The notes: generated by a model not told the origin, from the sequence alone. Positions 18,411 to 26,322 are shown, numbered from the stretch's first letter. The stretch is DNA of 64,000 nucleotides from Deltaproteobacteria bacterium (GCA_016709225.1 JADJEE010000001.1:1426001-1490000), one strand, 5' to 3'. A program made the numbers and translations.

Positions 18411-18419
18411 TGCTAACTT
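18411..18419 (+). promoter_or_regulatory. extended -10 box of the L,D-transpeptidase gene
   Basis: TGCTAACTT fits TGnTAnnnT. The hexamer ends 10 nt before ATG 18430, predicting a leader of about 4 nt. Confidence 0.45.
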
Positions 18420-18429
18420 GGCCGCCGCG

Positions 18430-19620
18430 ATGATCATTGGCTCGCTGTCCTTGCTCCGGGTGCTCACCGCGTTGGCGGGCCTCGAGCCCACCGCGTGGGC
18501 GACCGAGGGCGAGGTCGTCGTCACCCCGAGCGAGGTCGCGTTCGTCGAGGCGCGCCACGGCGAGACCGTCGTGCGTGGGCGACCGTGGGTGCCGCACAAG
18601 CGCATCGCGACCGTCGCCGGCGGCACCCGCTTCGCGGTCCGCGGTGAGGTCGCCAGTCGCGATGACGTCGGCTGTCACGGCAAGCTCTGGTACGCGGTCC
18701 GGCCGTTCGGCTTCGTGTGCTCCGAGCACGTCAAGCGCACCGAGCTCCCGCCCGAGCCCGGCGCCGCGATGCCGCCGCTGGCCGGCCGCCGCCTGCCCCA
18801 CAGCTACGCGATCGTTCGGCACGACGGCGTGCCGGAGTACGCCAACGTCGAGGCCGTGCGCACCGGCGTGCTGCGACGCGAGCTGGTCAAGAGCATGAGC
18901 ATCGTCGTGCGCAAGAGCATCGACGTCGACGGTGCCGAGTACATCGAGAGCCAGTACGGCTCACTCATCCCCCGCGAGGGCGTGGGTTGGATGGGCCAGG
19001 GCTCGGCGTGGTCGGGCGTGGTGCTCGAGGGCGTCGCCGCCGGGCCGGCGTTCGCATGGACCAACGGCGAGCACACGCAGGTGCGCGACGCCCCGCGCAG
19101 CGACGCCGCCAAGCTCCGCACACTGCCGCTGCGCGAGCGCGTGGCCTTGCTCGAGCCCAGCGGCGAGCATCGACCGGCGTGGTGGCGGATCGGCGAGGGC
19201 GAGTGGATCGACGCCGACGACCTCAACGAGGTCCACGTGATCGCACCGCCCGACGGCGTGGTGGTGCCCGAGCGCATGCGCACGACCGCCAACGACCAGT
19301 GGATCGACGTCGACATCGGCGAGCAGGTGCTGGTCGCGTACCGCGGCGAGACCCCCGTGTTCACCACCCTGGTCGCGACCGGCAAGAGCTCACCCACGCC
19401 GCTCGGCAACTATCCCATCTGGGCCAAGGTCGCGAGCATGGACATGGCCAACCAGGACTGGGAGGACAAGCCCTTCATGGTTCAGGGCGTGCCCTGGGTG
19501 CTGCTGTTCCAGGGCCACAACGCGATCCACGGCGCGTACTGGCACGACCGTTTCGGCAACCGTCGCAGTCACGACTGCGTCAACATGGCCCCGCTCGACA
19601 CGCAATGGTTGTTCGACTAG
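18430..19620 (+). CDS. L,D-transpeptidase (YkuD) cut short by an in-frame TAG
   Basis: L,D-transpeptidases make 3-3 peptidoglycan crosslinks in the periplasm. After a weak signal sequence come two SH3-like segments (residues about 30-200) and a YkuD domain with NQWIDVDIGEQVLVAY, STPLGNYPIWAKV and HGAYWHDRFGNRRSHDCVN. The family motif is S/T-H-G-C; here the glycine is Asp (GAC). TAG at 19618-19620 follows WLFD, and the same frame stays open for 80 more codons to a TGA at 19861-19863 (listed separately). The visible product may be truncated and inactive. Start ATG 18430 is near an extended -10 box. Confidence 0.8.
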   Translation: MIIGSLSLLRVLTALAGLEPTAWATEGEVVVTPSEVAFVEARHGETVVRGRPWVPHKRIATVAGGTRFAVRGEVASRDDVGCHGKLWYAVRPFGFVCSEHVKRTELPPEPGAAMPPLAGRRLPHSYAIVRHDGVPEYANVEAVRTGVLRRELVKSMSIVVRKSIDVDGAEYIESQYGSLIPREGVGWMGQGSAWSGVVLEGVAAGPAFAWTNGEHTQVRDAPRSDAAKLRTLPLRERVALLEPSGEHRPAWWRIGEGEWIDADDLNEVHVIAPPDGVVVPERMRTTANDQWIDVDIGEQVLVAYRGETPVFTTLVATGKSSPTPLGNYPIWAKVASMDMANQDWEDKPFMVQGVPWVLLFQGHNAIHGAYWHDRFGNRRSHDCVNMAPLDTQWLFD

Positions 19621-19863
19621 GTCGGCCCCACGCTGCCACGCGGCTGGACCGGCTACCTGCCGAGCGACCTCAGCCACTCGGCGATCGTGCACGTGCGCGA
19701 CAGCAGCCGACCCGAGGGGCTGGAGTTCACGCAGCAGCGCCCGATCGGGCCCCCGGATCCCGCGGAGGAGAAGCGCAAGACCGAGGCCGCCGAGCGCCGC
19801 CGCGCCGAGCAGGCGGCGCTCGAGGGCGACCTCGACGCCCCGCTGTGGCCGGCACCGGAGTGA
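19621..19863 (+). pseudogene. severed C-terminal tail of the L,D-transpeptidase
   Basis: Directly in frame after the TAG at 19618, these 80 sense codons encode VGPTLPRGWTGYLPSDL, then HVRDSSRPEGLEFTQQR, and a Glu/Arg-rich helix (EEKRKTEAAERRRAEQAA). There is no start codon or ribosome site of its own. A family member would be expected to continue from the WLF segment with Trp, which needs only TGG to TAG. I read this as the remainder of one ancestral gene of about 477 codons, or a readthrough extension. Confidence 0.65.
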
Positions 19864-19921
19864 TCCCACGCCGCCGGCGGGATCGATTTCGTCCCGCGGC
19901 CGCAGCCACCGCGGGCAACTT

Positions 19922-19930
19922 TGCTAGTCT
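19922..19930 (+). promoter_or_regulatory. extended -10 box of the lipoprotein gene at 19939
   Basis: TGCTAGTCT fits TGnTAnnnT, 8 nt before ATG 19939, so the mRNA would begin almost at the start codon. No -35 box is evident at the usual distance. Confidence 0.5.
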
Positions 19931-19938
19931 CCGCGGCC

Positions 19939-21024
19939 ATGATCGCCCTTCGCCGCGTCGCCCGAGTCGTGTTCGCCCTGGGCCTGGCCGCCACCGTGCC
20001 GCCGCTGTCGGGCTGTGGGCCCAAGGGCCTGCAGAAGATCGCCGTGCCCACCGCCGGCGTGCACATGCGCTACGACCTCACGCCGGGGGCCAGCTACGCC
20101 GGTCACCTGCGCATCGGCAACACGCAGTCGTTCGACGGGCAGTCGATCAGCCAGGCGCTCGAGTGCGACGTGAAGATGGTCGTCGTCGGTGACGATCCGA
20201 AGGGTGCGCTCGTGCGTGCGACCTTCTCGAACGTCGATCTCAAGTGGGGCCTGCCGCCGTCGGCCCCGATGTCGCCGGCCGCCTTCGTCGCCGACGCGAC
20301 CGCCAAGCTGCAGGGCATGAACGTGACCTTCAACGTCAAGCCCACGGGCGAGATCACCTTCATGCCGCCACCGCCCCAGGACGTGTCGGAGGAGCTGGGC
20401 CAGTTCATCGATCAGGTGCTGCGCGCCCTCGAAGAGGGCTTCTTGGTGGTGCCCGATCGCGCCGTGAAGGACGGCGAGAGCTGGGCCGAGGACGAGCACC
20501 GCGGCCGCAAGGGCAAGCTCGGTCGCTACGTCGAGGGCAAGGTCGAGACCAAGGTCGCCGGCATGTTCCGCGACGAGGCCCGCAAGCAAGACGTCGTGCG
20601 CCTCGAGATCGTCGAGAAGCGCAAAGAGGTCTTCACCACCAAGGACGGCAGCCGCACCACCGAGAGCGACACCAAGGCCACCGCGATGTTCTCGACCGCG
20701 GGCTTCCTCGCCGACGTGCGGGGCGAGTCCCGCGACTTCGATCCGGTCAACGGCATGAGCTTTCGGAAGGTCGACGTGAAGTGGGACAAGACCGCCGAGG
20801 GCACGGCGGCCGGCGTCGCCGACGGCGGCGACGTGCAGAGCATCGACGACCCCTGCGACCCCGACTACGTCGGCGAGAAGGAGTGCGCCGAGGGGGGCGA
20901 CGTGCAGGCCATCACCGATCCCTGCGACCCCGACTACGTCGGCGAGAAGGAGTGCGCGACGCCGGCCCCCGAGACCGCGCCCGCACCGGAGACCGCGCCC
21001 GCGCCCACGCCCGCGCCGAAGTGA
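19939..21024 (+). CDS. lipoprotein with a duplicated Cys motif at its C-terminus
   Basis: The family is not recognised. The 361-residue protein starts with a clear signal peptide and lipobox (PPLSGCG). The body is beta-rich (MRYDLTPGASYAGHLRIGN, VKMVVVGDD) with a charged middle (EDEHRGRKGKLGRYVEGKVETK), similar in style to myxobacterial lipoproteins with a DUF-type beta barrel or lipocalin-like fold. The tail has two tandem copies of DPCDPDYVGEKEC and a Pro/Ala/Glu run (PAPETAPAPETAPAP). Envelope location is inferred from the lipobox. Confidence 0.78.
   Translation: MIALRRVARVVFALGLAATVPPLSGCGPKGLQKIAVPTAGVHMRYDLTPGASYAGHLRIGNTQSFDGQSISQALECDVKMVVVGDDPKGALVRATFSNVDLKWGLPPSAPMSPAAFVADATAKLQGMNVTFNVKPTGEITFMPPPPQDVSEELGQFIDQVLRALEEGFLVVPDRAVKDGESWAEDEHRGRKGKLGRYVEGKVETKVAGMFRDEARKQDVVRLEIVEKRKEVFTTKDGSRTTESDTKATAMFSTAGFLADVRGESRDFDPVNGMSFRKVDVKWDKTAEGTAAGVADGGDVQSIDDPCDPDYVGEKECAEGGDVQAITDPCDPDYVGEKECATPAPETAPAPETAPAPTPAPK
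20824..20961 (+). repeat. 69-bp direct repeat, two copies, inside the lipoprotein gene
   Basis: Units 20824-20892 and 20893-20961 encode GGDVQxIxDPCDPDYVGEKEC twice with few differences. The length keeps the reading frame, and each unit supplies two Cys. It looks like a recent in-frame duplication. Confidence 0.8.
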
Positions 21025-21027
21025 CGC

Positions 21028-22203
21028 TCACGGCCCGGTGTGGCGCCGGGGCACCCGCTTCGAGAGGCCGCAGGTGATCTCGTACGGCACCGTGCCCGCC
21101 CAGCTCGCGAGCTCGTACAGATCGATCGCGCCCAGGCCCTGCCGGCCGAGCAACGTGACCTCCTCGCCGACCCGCACGTCGGGAAGATCGGTGACGTCGA
21201 GCATGCACACGTCCATCGTGATGTTGCCGACCACGTCGCAGCGATGGCCGCGGACCAGCATCTGCGCGCGGCCCGACATCGCCCGCGGGTAGCCATCGCC
21301 GTAGCCGACCGGCACGATCGCGAGTCGAGCGTCGCGCTGCAGCTGCGCGCGCCCGCCGTAGGACACGCGCACGCCCGCGGGCAGCTCGCGGATGCCGAGC
21401 ACGCGGGAGTGCACCGACAGCGCCAGGCGCAGGCCCGCCAGCTGCACGTCGGCGCTGGAGGCCGCGCCGTACAGCGCGATGCCGGGGCGCACCATGTCGA
21501 AGTGGGCGCCGGCGAAGCGCACCAGCCCCGCAGAGTTGCACGCGTGGCGCAGCTGCGGCTGCAGCCCGCGCGCGGCGATGGTGCCGAGGCAATCCTGGAA
21601 GCACGCCAGCTGTCGCGCGCTCGACAGCTCGTCGTCGATCTCGTCGGCGCACGCCAGGTGCGTCATCACGCCCTCGAACGCGAGGGTGCGGCCGCCGTCG
21701 CGCGCGAGCCAGTCCAGCACCGGCGCGAGATCACGGGGCAGCAGGCCCAGCCGCGACATGCCGGTGTCGATCTTGAGGTGCACCGGCAGCGCGTGGGCAC
21801 CCGTGCGGACGACCGCGGCCGAGAGCGGCTCGAGGTGATCGACGCTCCACACCACCGGTCGCAGGCGACGGTGCACCAAGACGTCGGCCGCGGTCGGCGG
21901 GACGCCGCCGAGCACGACCACCGGCGCGAGCACGCCGCCTTCGCGCAGCTCGACGCCCTCCTCGACCAGGCTGACCGCGAGGCCCCACGCGCCGGCATCG
22001 GCGAACGCGCGGGCGGCCTCCACCGCGCCGTGGCCATAGCCGTCGGCCTTGACCACCGCCAGCACGCGGGTCGCCGCGCCGACGTGGCGTGCGACCACCT
22101 GCAGGTTGCCCGCGAGCTGGGCGGTGTCGACCTTCGCGAAGGTCGGTCGCACGGTCACCGCGGCGGCACCGCTGCGCACGCCGAGGGCGGGTTCCGAGGG
22201 CAC
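21028..22203 (-). CDS. alr: alanine racemase
   Basis: Alr is the PLP enzyme that interconverts L- and D-alanine for peptidoglycan. Motifs: VLAVVKADGYGHGAVE (PLP lysine) near residue 35, HLKIDTGMSRLG, SYGGRAQLQRDARLA and PVGYGDGYPRAMS, then VGNITMDVCMLDVTD. GTG 22203 is preferred over the upstream ATG because the minus strand has TGATATAAG with its hexamer ending 7 nt before that GTG. The product is 391 residues, slightly longer than the usual 360-380. It is convergent with the lipoprotein gene at 19939. Confidence 0.94.
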   Translation of the reverse strand: MPSEPALGVRSGAAAVTVRPTFAKVDTAQLAGNLQVVARHVGAATRVLAVVKADGYGHGAVEAARAFADAGAWGLAVSLVEEGVELREGGVLAPVVVLGGVPPTAADVLVHRRLRPVVWSVDHLEPLSAAVVRTGAHALPVHLKIDTGMSRLGLLPRDLAPVLDWLARDGGRTLAFEGVMTHLACADEIDDELSSARQLACFQDCLGTIAARGLQPQLRHACNSAGLVRFAGAHFDMVRPGIALYGAASSADVQLAGLRLALSVHSRVLGIRELPAGVRVSYGGRAQLQRDARLAIVPVGYGDGYPRAMSGRAQMLVRGHRCDVVGNITMDVCMLDVTDLPDVRVGEEVTLLGRQGLGAIDLYELASWAGTVPYEITCGLSKRVPRRHTGP

Positions 22204-22210
22204 GGATGGG

Positions 22211-22219
22211 CTTATATCA
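22211..22219 (-). promoter_or_regulatory. extended -10 box of alr
   Basis: The minus strand reads TGATATAAG, the most AT-rich -10-like element of the set. It lies 7 nt before GTG 22203 and is the main reason for choosing that start. Confidence 0.5.
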
Positions 22220-22330
22220 CGCGGTCGCGGGGTCATCGGCGGCGGGGGCCGTCGGCAGCGACGGCGTCGGTCGCCGCGACGCCTCGGCGCGCACCGGACA
22301 TTCCCGCGCGCTCGGCGGGCGCCGGCGACG

Positions 22331-23065
22331 CTACGCGGCCGCGGTGCCGAGCAGGCGGGGGTCGAGGATCATGCGGCGGCCGCTCGAGCTGAGCAGGCCG
22401 TCGCGGGCCATCGCCGACAGCGTGCGCGACACCGTCTCGCGGCACGAGCCGACCATGCGGGCCAGCTCCGACTGCGTCGGCACCGGCGCCAACACCAGCG
22501 GCGTGCTGGCGGTCGCGCCGACGCGGCCCTGTCGACGGGCCAGGCGCACGAGCGTGCGACGCAGGCGCTCCTCGACATCGTGCAGCGCCAACGACGACGC
22601 CACGCTCTCGATGTCCCGCAGCTTGTCGGCCACCAGCTGGACCAGGCGCAGCAGCGTCTCCGGCTCGCGGCGCAGGTGGGCGGCGAGCACGTCCGCGGGG
22701 ATGCGCAGCACCTCGACCGGCACCGCAGCGACCGCCGCGGTGGTCGCGAGCCCGCGATCGAAGGCACAGGTCTCACCCACCACGTCGCCGGGACCGACCG
22801 TCATCAGGATCAGATCGCGGTTGCCCTCGCCCGCCCGCACCAGGTTCACGCGGCCGCGCAGCACCACGTAGAGGCCATCGGGGGCGGCGCCCTCCTCGAT
22901 GATGGGCGCGCCGGCGGGCTTGCGGATCCGCACCGCCGACTGTGCCAGTAGCTCGATCTCGGGCGCGCGGGCGGCGGTGAACGGTTCGACGCAGCTGAGG
23001 ACATCGGCCACGGGCATCCGCTCGAGGGGGATGGTGTGCAGGCGGGAATCGGCGGGCGTCGGCAT
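22331..23065 (-). CDS. Crp/Fnr-family transcription regulator
   Basis: The 244-residue protein has an N-terminal cyclic-nucleotide-binding-type beta roll (GLYVVLRGRVNLVRAGEG, GDVVGETCAFDRG), a dimer helix, then a Crp-type winged helix-turn-helix (PTQSELARMVGSCRETVSRTLSAMARDGLL). The Fnr-type N-terminal Cys cluster is absent, so oxygen sensing through an Fe-S cluster is unlikely. The effector is unknown. It is divergent from thiS with about 235 bp between them; whether it regulates the thi genes is a guess. Confidence 0.9.
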   Translation of the reverse strand: MPTPADSRLHTIPLERMPVADVLSCVEPFTAARAPEIELLAQSAVRIRKPAGAPIIEEGAAPDGLYVVLRGRVNLVRAGEGNRDLILMTVGPGDVVGETCAFDRGLATTAAVAAVPVEVLRIPADVLAAHLRREPETLLRLVQLVADKLRDIESVASSLALHDVEERLRRTLVRLARRQGRVGATASTPLVLAPVPTQSELARMVGSCRETVSRTLSAMARDGLLSSSGRRMILDPRLLGTAAA

Positions 23066-23282
23066 GGCAAGGGGTTAGAGCACGCGGCGTGCCATGGACC
23101 ACACTCCGGCGACAAACTGCGAGCCCTTGGAAATGACTGCACAAATGCGCCTCGCTCCAGACCAAGCGGGGCGGGATCGGCTGTGGCGAAACCCCAACAG
23201 TGGCAGACGCAACAGACGACCGCGTGGCGTTTCACCGCACGGCTTTGGCGCAGCCCGCGGCAGCGCAGGGCCGCCAGCGGCA

Positions 23283-23291
23283 TGCTATGCA
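23283..23291 (+). promoter_or_regulatory. -10-like element before thiS
   Basis: TGCTATGCA differs from TGnTAnnnT only at the last base. Its hexamer ends 9 nt before GTG 23301. I looked for the conserved TPP riboswitch segments in the preceding 200 bp and did not see them. Confidence 0.35.
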
Positions 23292-23300
23292 GCCGGCGAC

Positions 23301-23504
23301 GTGCACGCGGTCTCCGTCAACGGCGAGGCTCGAACGCTCGCGCCCGGCACCACCGTACTCGCGCTGCTGCAGCAGCTCGCGCTCGATCCACGGCATGTGG
23401 CGGTCGAGCGCAACCTCGAGATCGTCCCGCGCGCGCAGTGGTCGACGACCACGCTCGACGACGGCGATCGCCTCGAGGTCGTGACCTTCGTCGGAGGAGG
23501 ATGA
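23301..23504 (+). CDS. thiS: sulfur carrier protein ThiS
   Basis: This 67-residue ubiquitin-like protein begins VHAVSVNGEARTLAPGTTV and ends VTFVGGG. The C-terminal Gly-Gly is adenylated and thiocarboxylated to donate sulfur to the thiazole of thiamine. GTG 23301 gives the standard ThiS length; the longer frame upstream lacks family similarity. The stop overlaps an ATG of thiG's frame, so the two are coupled. Confidence 0.9.
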   Translation: MHAVSVNGEARTLAPGTTVLALLQQLALDPRHVAVERNLEIVPRAQWSTTTLDDGDRLEVVTFVGGG

Positions 23505-23506
23505 AC

Positions 23507-24319
23507 ATGGTCGAGCCCACCCACGCCGCCCCTGTCAACGATGTCGTGTCGCAGGACGACACATGGGTCCTCGCCGGACGCACGCTGCGCTCGCGACTGG
23601 TGGTCGGCACCGGCAAGTACAAGGACGCCGCGCAGACCCGTGCGGCGCTCGCGGCCAGTGGCGCCGAGATCGTCACCGTCGCGCTGCGGCGCGTCGATCT
23701 CTCGGCGAAGGACAACCTGCTGTCGTGGATCGATCGCGATCGCTACACGCTGCTGCCCAACACCGCCGGCTGCTACAGCGCCGAGGAGGCCGTGCGCACG
23801 CTCCGGCTCGCGCGCGAGCTGGGCATCGCGGATCTCGTCAAGCTCGAGGTCATCGGTGATCCGCGCACGCTGCTGCCCGACAACGAACAGACCCTGCGCG
23901 CCGCCAAGCTGCTGGTCGACGAAGGCTTCACGGTGCTGCCGTACGTCACCGACGATCCGATCGCGTGCCGCAAGCTGGCCGAGCTGGGCTGCGCCGCCGT
24001 GATGCCGCTGGCGGCACCGATCGGCAGCGGCATGGGCATCCGCAACCCCCACAACCTGCGCATGATCCTCGAAGCGGTGAACGTGCCGGTCATCGTCGAC
24101 GCAGGGGTCGGCACCGCCAGCGACGCCACCGTCGCGATGGAGCTGGGGTGTGCCGGCGTGCTGCTCAACACCGCGATCGCCGAGGCCCGCGATCCGATCG
24201 CGATGGCGACCGCGATGCGGCTGGGCGTCGAGGCCGGGCGGCTGGCGTACCGCGCCGGACGCATGCCGATCCGCGGCCACGCCAACGCCAGCAGCCCCAC
24301 CGCCGGCGCGATCGAGTAG
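23507..24319 (+). CDS. thiG: thiazole synthase ThiG
   Basis: ThiG condenses 1-deoxyxylulose phosphate, ThiS thiocarboxylate and dehydroglycine into thiazole phosphate. Motifs: SRLVVGTGKYKD, VALRRVD, LPNTAGCYSAEEAVR, VKLEVIGDPRTLLPD and PIGSGMGIRNPHN, then VDAGVGTASDA. Two ATGs compete: 23501 (overlapping the thiS stop) and 23507. GGAGGAGG at 23493-23500 abuts the first but sits at an ideal 6-nt spacing from the second, so 23507 is chosen. Length 270 is typical. Confidence 0.94.
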   Translation: MVEPTHAAPVNDVVSQDDTWVLAGRTLRSRLVVGTGKYKDAAQTRAALAASGAEIVTVALRRVDLSAKDNLLSWIDRDRYTLLPNTAGCYSAEEAVRTLRLARELGIADLVKLEVIGDPRTLLPDNEQTLRAAKLLVDEGFTVLPYVTDDPIACRKLAELGCAAVMPLAAPIGSGMGIRNPHNLRMILEAVNVPVIVDAGVGTASDATVAMELGCAGVLLNTAIAEARDPIAMATAMRLGVEAGRLAYRAGRMPIRGHANASSPTAGAIE

Positions 24320-24325
24320 CCGGTC

Positions 24326-24970
24326 GTGCTCGCACAGGTGCGGCTGCTGGCGATCACGCCGCCCGAAGGTGCCGCCGATCCGGCGCGCATCGATGCGTGG
24401 TTCGCCCACGGCGCGCGCGATCGCATCGCGATCTGGTTGCGCGTGCCCGGTGCCGCGCCGGCCCAGGTGATGAACGCCCACGCGGCGCTCGTGCACGCGG
24501 CGCGAGGCCGCGGCGTGCCGCTGCTGCTCGGCTGCGCCAGCGTCGACCTCGAGCGAGCGGCCTCGCTGGTCGCGGCCTATGCGATGGCCGGCGTGGTGCT
24601 GCGCGGCGACCCCGATCGCGACGCGCTCGCCGAGGCACGCGCGCGGCTGGGCCCGTCGGCGTGGGTGCTGCGCTCGTGCCACGACGCCGACGCGGCCGGG
24701 CACCCGCACTGCGACGCGACCGTACTCGGGCCGGTGTTCGCCCCGCGCACGCCGAAGCCGGGCGCCGCGACGCCGCTCGGCCCCGGCGCGCTCGCCCGCA
24801 TGGCGCGAGCGCCGGGCGCCCGCGTGTTCGCGCTCGGCGGCATCGACGGCGGCAACGCCCTGGCCTGCATCACCGCGGGTGCCCACGGCCTGGCCGGCAT
24901 CGCGGCCTTCTTCGGCGCGCCCGCGCAGGTCGCCGCCGACGTCGGCGCGATGGTCCGCGCGCTCGGCTAG
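24326..24970 (+). CDS. thiE: thiamine-phosphate synthase/TenI-like protein
   Basis: The TIM-barrel pattern of ThiE/TenI is visible: a region equivalent to GADGVHLG (YAMAGVVLRGD), RSCHDADAAG, CDATVLGPVFAPRTPK and VFALGGIDGGNALAC, then AHGLAGIAAFFG. ThiE joins HMP-pyrophosphate and thiazole phosphate; TenI is a thiazole tautomerase. Position after thiS-thiG fits either. GTG 24326 is 6 bp after thiG. The stop TAG (24968-24970) is part of the CTAG that borders repeat copy 2, so anything downstream in the operon is now separated by that hairpin. Confidence 0.8.
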   Translation: MLAQVRLLAITPPEGAADPARIDAWFAHGARDRIAIWLRVPGAAPAQVMNAHAALVHAARGRGVPLLLGCASVDLERAASLVAAYAMAGVVLRGDPDRDALAEARARLGPSAWVLRSCHDADAAGHPHCDATVLGPVFAPRTPKPGAATPLGPGALARMARAPGARVFALGGIDGGNALACITAGAHGLAGIAAFFGAPAQVAADVGAMVRALG

Positions 24971-25134
24971 TACCTCGACACAGCGATAGTGATGGGTCAG
25001 AACGCCGTCATGGCCGCGACTCCGCAAGGCGCCGTGCCGCCGGAATACCGGGCGTATTTCAAGGTGCGGCAACGCAGCGAGGCGCGGTCAGGGCGGTGTT
25101 ATGGCCCGTCACTATCGCTGTGTCGAGGTACTAG
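24967..25134. mobile_element. 168-bp near-palindromic MITE-like repeat, copy 2
   Basis: This copy is inverted relative to copy 1 at 689-856 and differs at one base. CTAG flanks both ends; the left CTAG contains the TAG stop of the ThiE-like gene. An open reading frame starting MGQNAVMAATPQG crosses most of the element, but it follows from the base composition and needs the flanks to be long. The right CTAG is followed at once by TACCTCGA, the first 8 bases of the same terminus, then unrelated sequence, which suggests a decayed neighbouring element. Confidence 0.85.
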
Positions 25135-25191
25135 TACCTCGAGCCAGCGGATCCGCCGCTTGTTTGGTCGTCGCGGCAAAGCTGCACCAAG

Positions 25192-26184
25192 ATGTCGGCC
25201 ACGTCGGCGCCCGAGCGCCCCTTTGCCATGGCCCGCGCCCCCGTCCCCGACTCGCCGCCCCCGCGCACCGGCGCGCGCACGTGGTCCTCGCGACTGGCGT
25301 GGGGCGTGCTCGTGGCCGGCGGCGGTCTGATCGCGCTGCGGGTCGCGTTCGCGACCGCGGTACCGGTGCACGGCGACGGCATGGCCCCGACCCTGCTCGA
25401 CGGCGACCACGTGCTGCTGCTGCGCGGGACGTGGAGCGTCGATCGGGGCGACGTCGTGATCTACGCGGCGTCGCTGCCCACCGAGGTCGCGCCGGCCGCG
25501 ACGCCGCGCGAGCGCGACGCACCGCGATCGCACCGCGAGGACGGCAGCGAGTTCCCCGATGCCCGCCGCGCACCCCAGGGTGAGCTGCGCAACACCGCGG
25601 TGGTCGACCCCGAGGAGCTCGGCGAGGCGCTCGACGAGAACTGGCGCGTGGTGCAGGCGCGCGCCGACGCCGGGCTCGCCACGCGCACGGCCTACCGCGT
25701 CGGCCGCGTGCTCGCGCGGCCCGGCGATCGCGTCGCGCTGGTGCGCGAGCGCGGCGGACTCGGCCTCGCGATCGAAGGCCAGCGCGTCGAACAGAAGGAG
25801 GGCGCGCCGCTCGAGCTGCGCCTCGAGTACGACGACGCCGCGCGAGCGCGCCGCGTGCTGTGGGAGCAGACCGGTCCCCGTCGCTACCAGGTGCTCGACA
25901 CCGGTGCGGTCGCACCGCAGTGGCAGCAGCTGGTCGCCGCCGCGGCCGAGCTCGCCAGCCACGACGACGCCACGCCGCCGACCCACGACGACGACGAGGT
26001 GGTCGCGCCCGGCTATCTCGTGCTCGCCGACAACCGTGACGAGGGCCGCTGCTGCGACTCGCGCGTGCTGGGCTGGATCAGCCCCGAGGCGATCCGCGGC
26101 GAGGTCCTCGCGCGGCTGGGCGGCAACACCACCGCCGTGCCCGACCAGGCACCCGGCTCGCGCGGCTTCCAGTGGAAGCCCTGA
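25192..26184 (+). CDS. signal peptidase I homologue lacking the catalytic dyad
   Basis: The fold is that of leader peptidase (S26): a membrane helix (residues about 35-55), then box B as VHGDGMAPTLLDGDHVLL, box D as YRVGRVLARPGDRV near 168-180 and box E as ADNRDEGRCCDSRVLGWI. In active enzymes box B has Ser before Met and box D has Lys before Arg-Val; here both are Gly (residues 63 and 171). The 330-residue length and long insert between B and D are otherwise normal. It may bind but not cleave signal peptides. It begins 57 bp after repeat copy 2. Confidence 0.82.
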   Translation: MSATSAPERPFAMARAPVPDSPPPRTGARTWSSRLAWGVLVAGGGLIALRVAFATAVPVHGDGMAPTLLDGDHVLLLRGTWSVDRGDVVIYAASLPTEVAPAATPRERDAPRSHREDGSEFPDARRAPQGELRNTAVVDPEELGEALDENWRVVQARADAGLATRTAYRVGRVLARPGDRVALVRERGGLGLAIEGQRVEQKEGAPLELRLEYDDAARARRVLWEQTGPRRYQVLDTGAVAPQWQQLVAAAAELASHDDATPPTHDDDEVVAPGYLVLADNRDEGRCCDSRVLGWISPEAIRGEVLARLGGNTTAVPDQAPGSRGFQWKP

Positions 26185-26206
26185 CGATGGGCCCGCTGCT
26201 TGCCCG

Positions 26207-26235
26207 TTGACGCGCCCGGGCCGGATCGCTAGAGT
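26207..26235 (+). promoter_or_regulatory. sigma-70-type promoter of tRNA-Thr
   Basis: -35 TTGACG (26207-26212), a 17-bp spacer, and -10 TAGAGT (26230-26235). The mature tRNA begins 15 nt after the -10 box. It is one of the few promoters here with a clear -35. Confidence 0.75.
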
Positions 26236-26249
26236 CCCGGCCCCAACAG

Positions 26250-26322
<73 letters not shown>

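Noticed and set aside
19617..19620. CTAG in the L,D-transpeptidase as a scar of the 168-bp element
   Set aside because: A single CTAG without any element sequence is also what an untouched site looks like; a TGG to TAG change is simpler.
23066..23300. TPP riboswitch in front of thiS
   Set aside because: I searched for the conserved CTGAGA and the ACCC...CCTGATCTGG-like segments and did not find them. The -10-like box 9 nt before the start leaves no room for a leader.
24989..25134. Open frame starting MMGQNAVMAATPQG across the 168-bp repeat as a real small protein
   Set aside because: The same frame is open in both copies only because the copies are identical. There is no ribosome site, the frame runs through the terminal repeat into unrelated flanks, and a near-palindrome is better explained as a structural mobile element.
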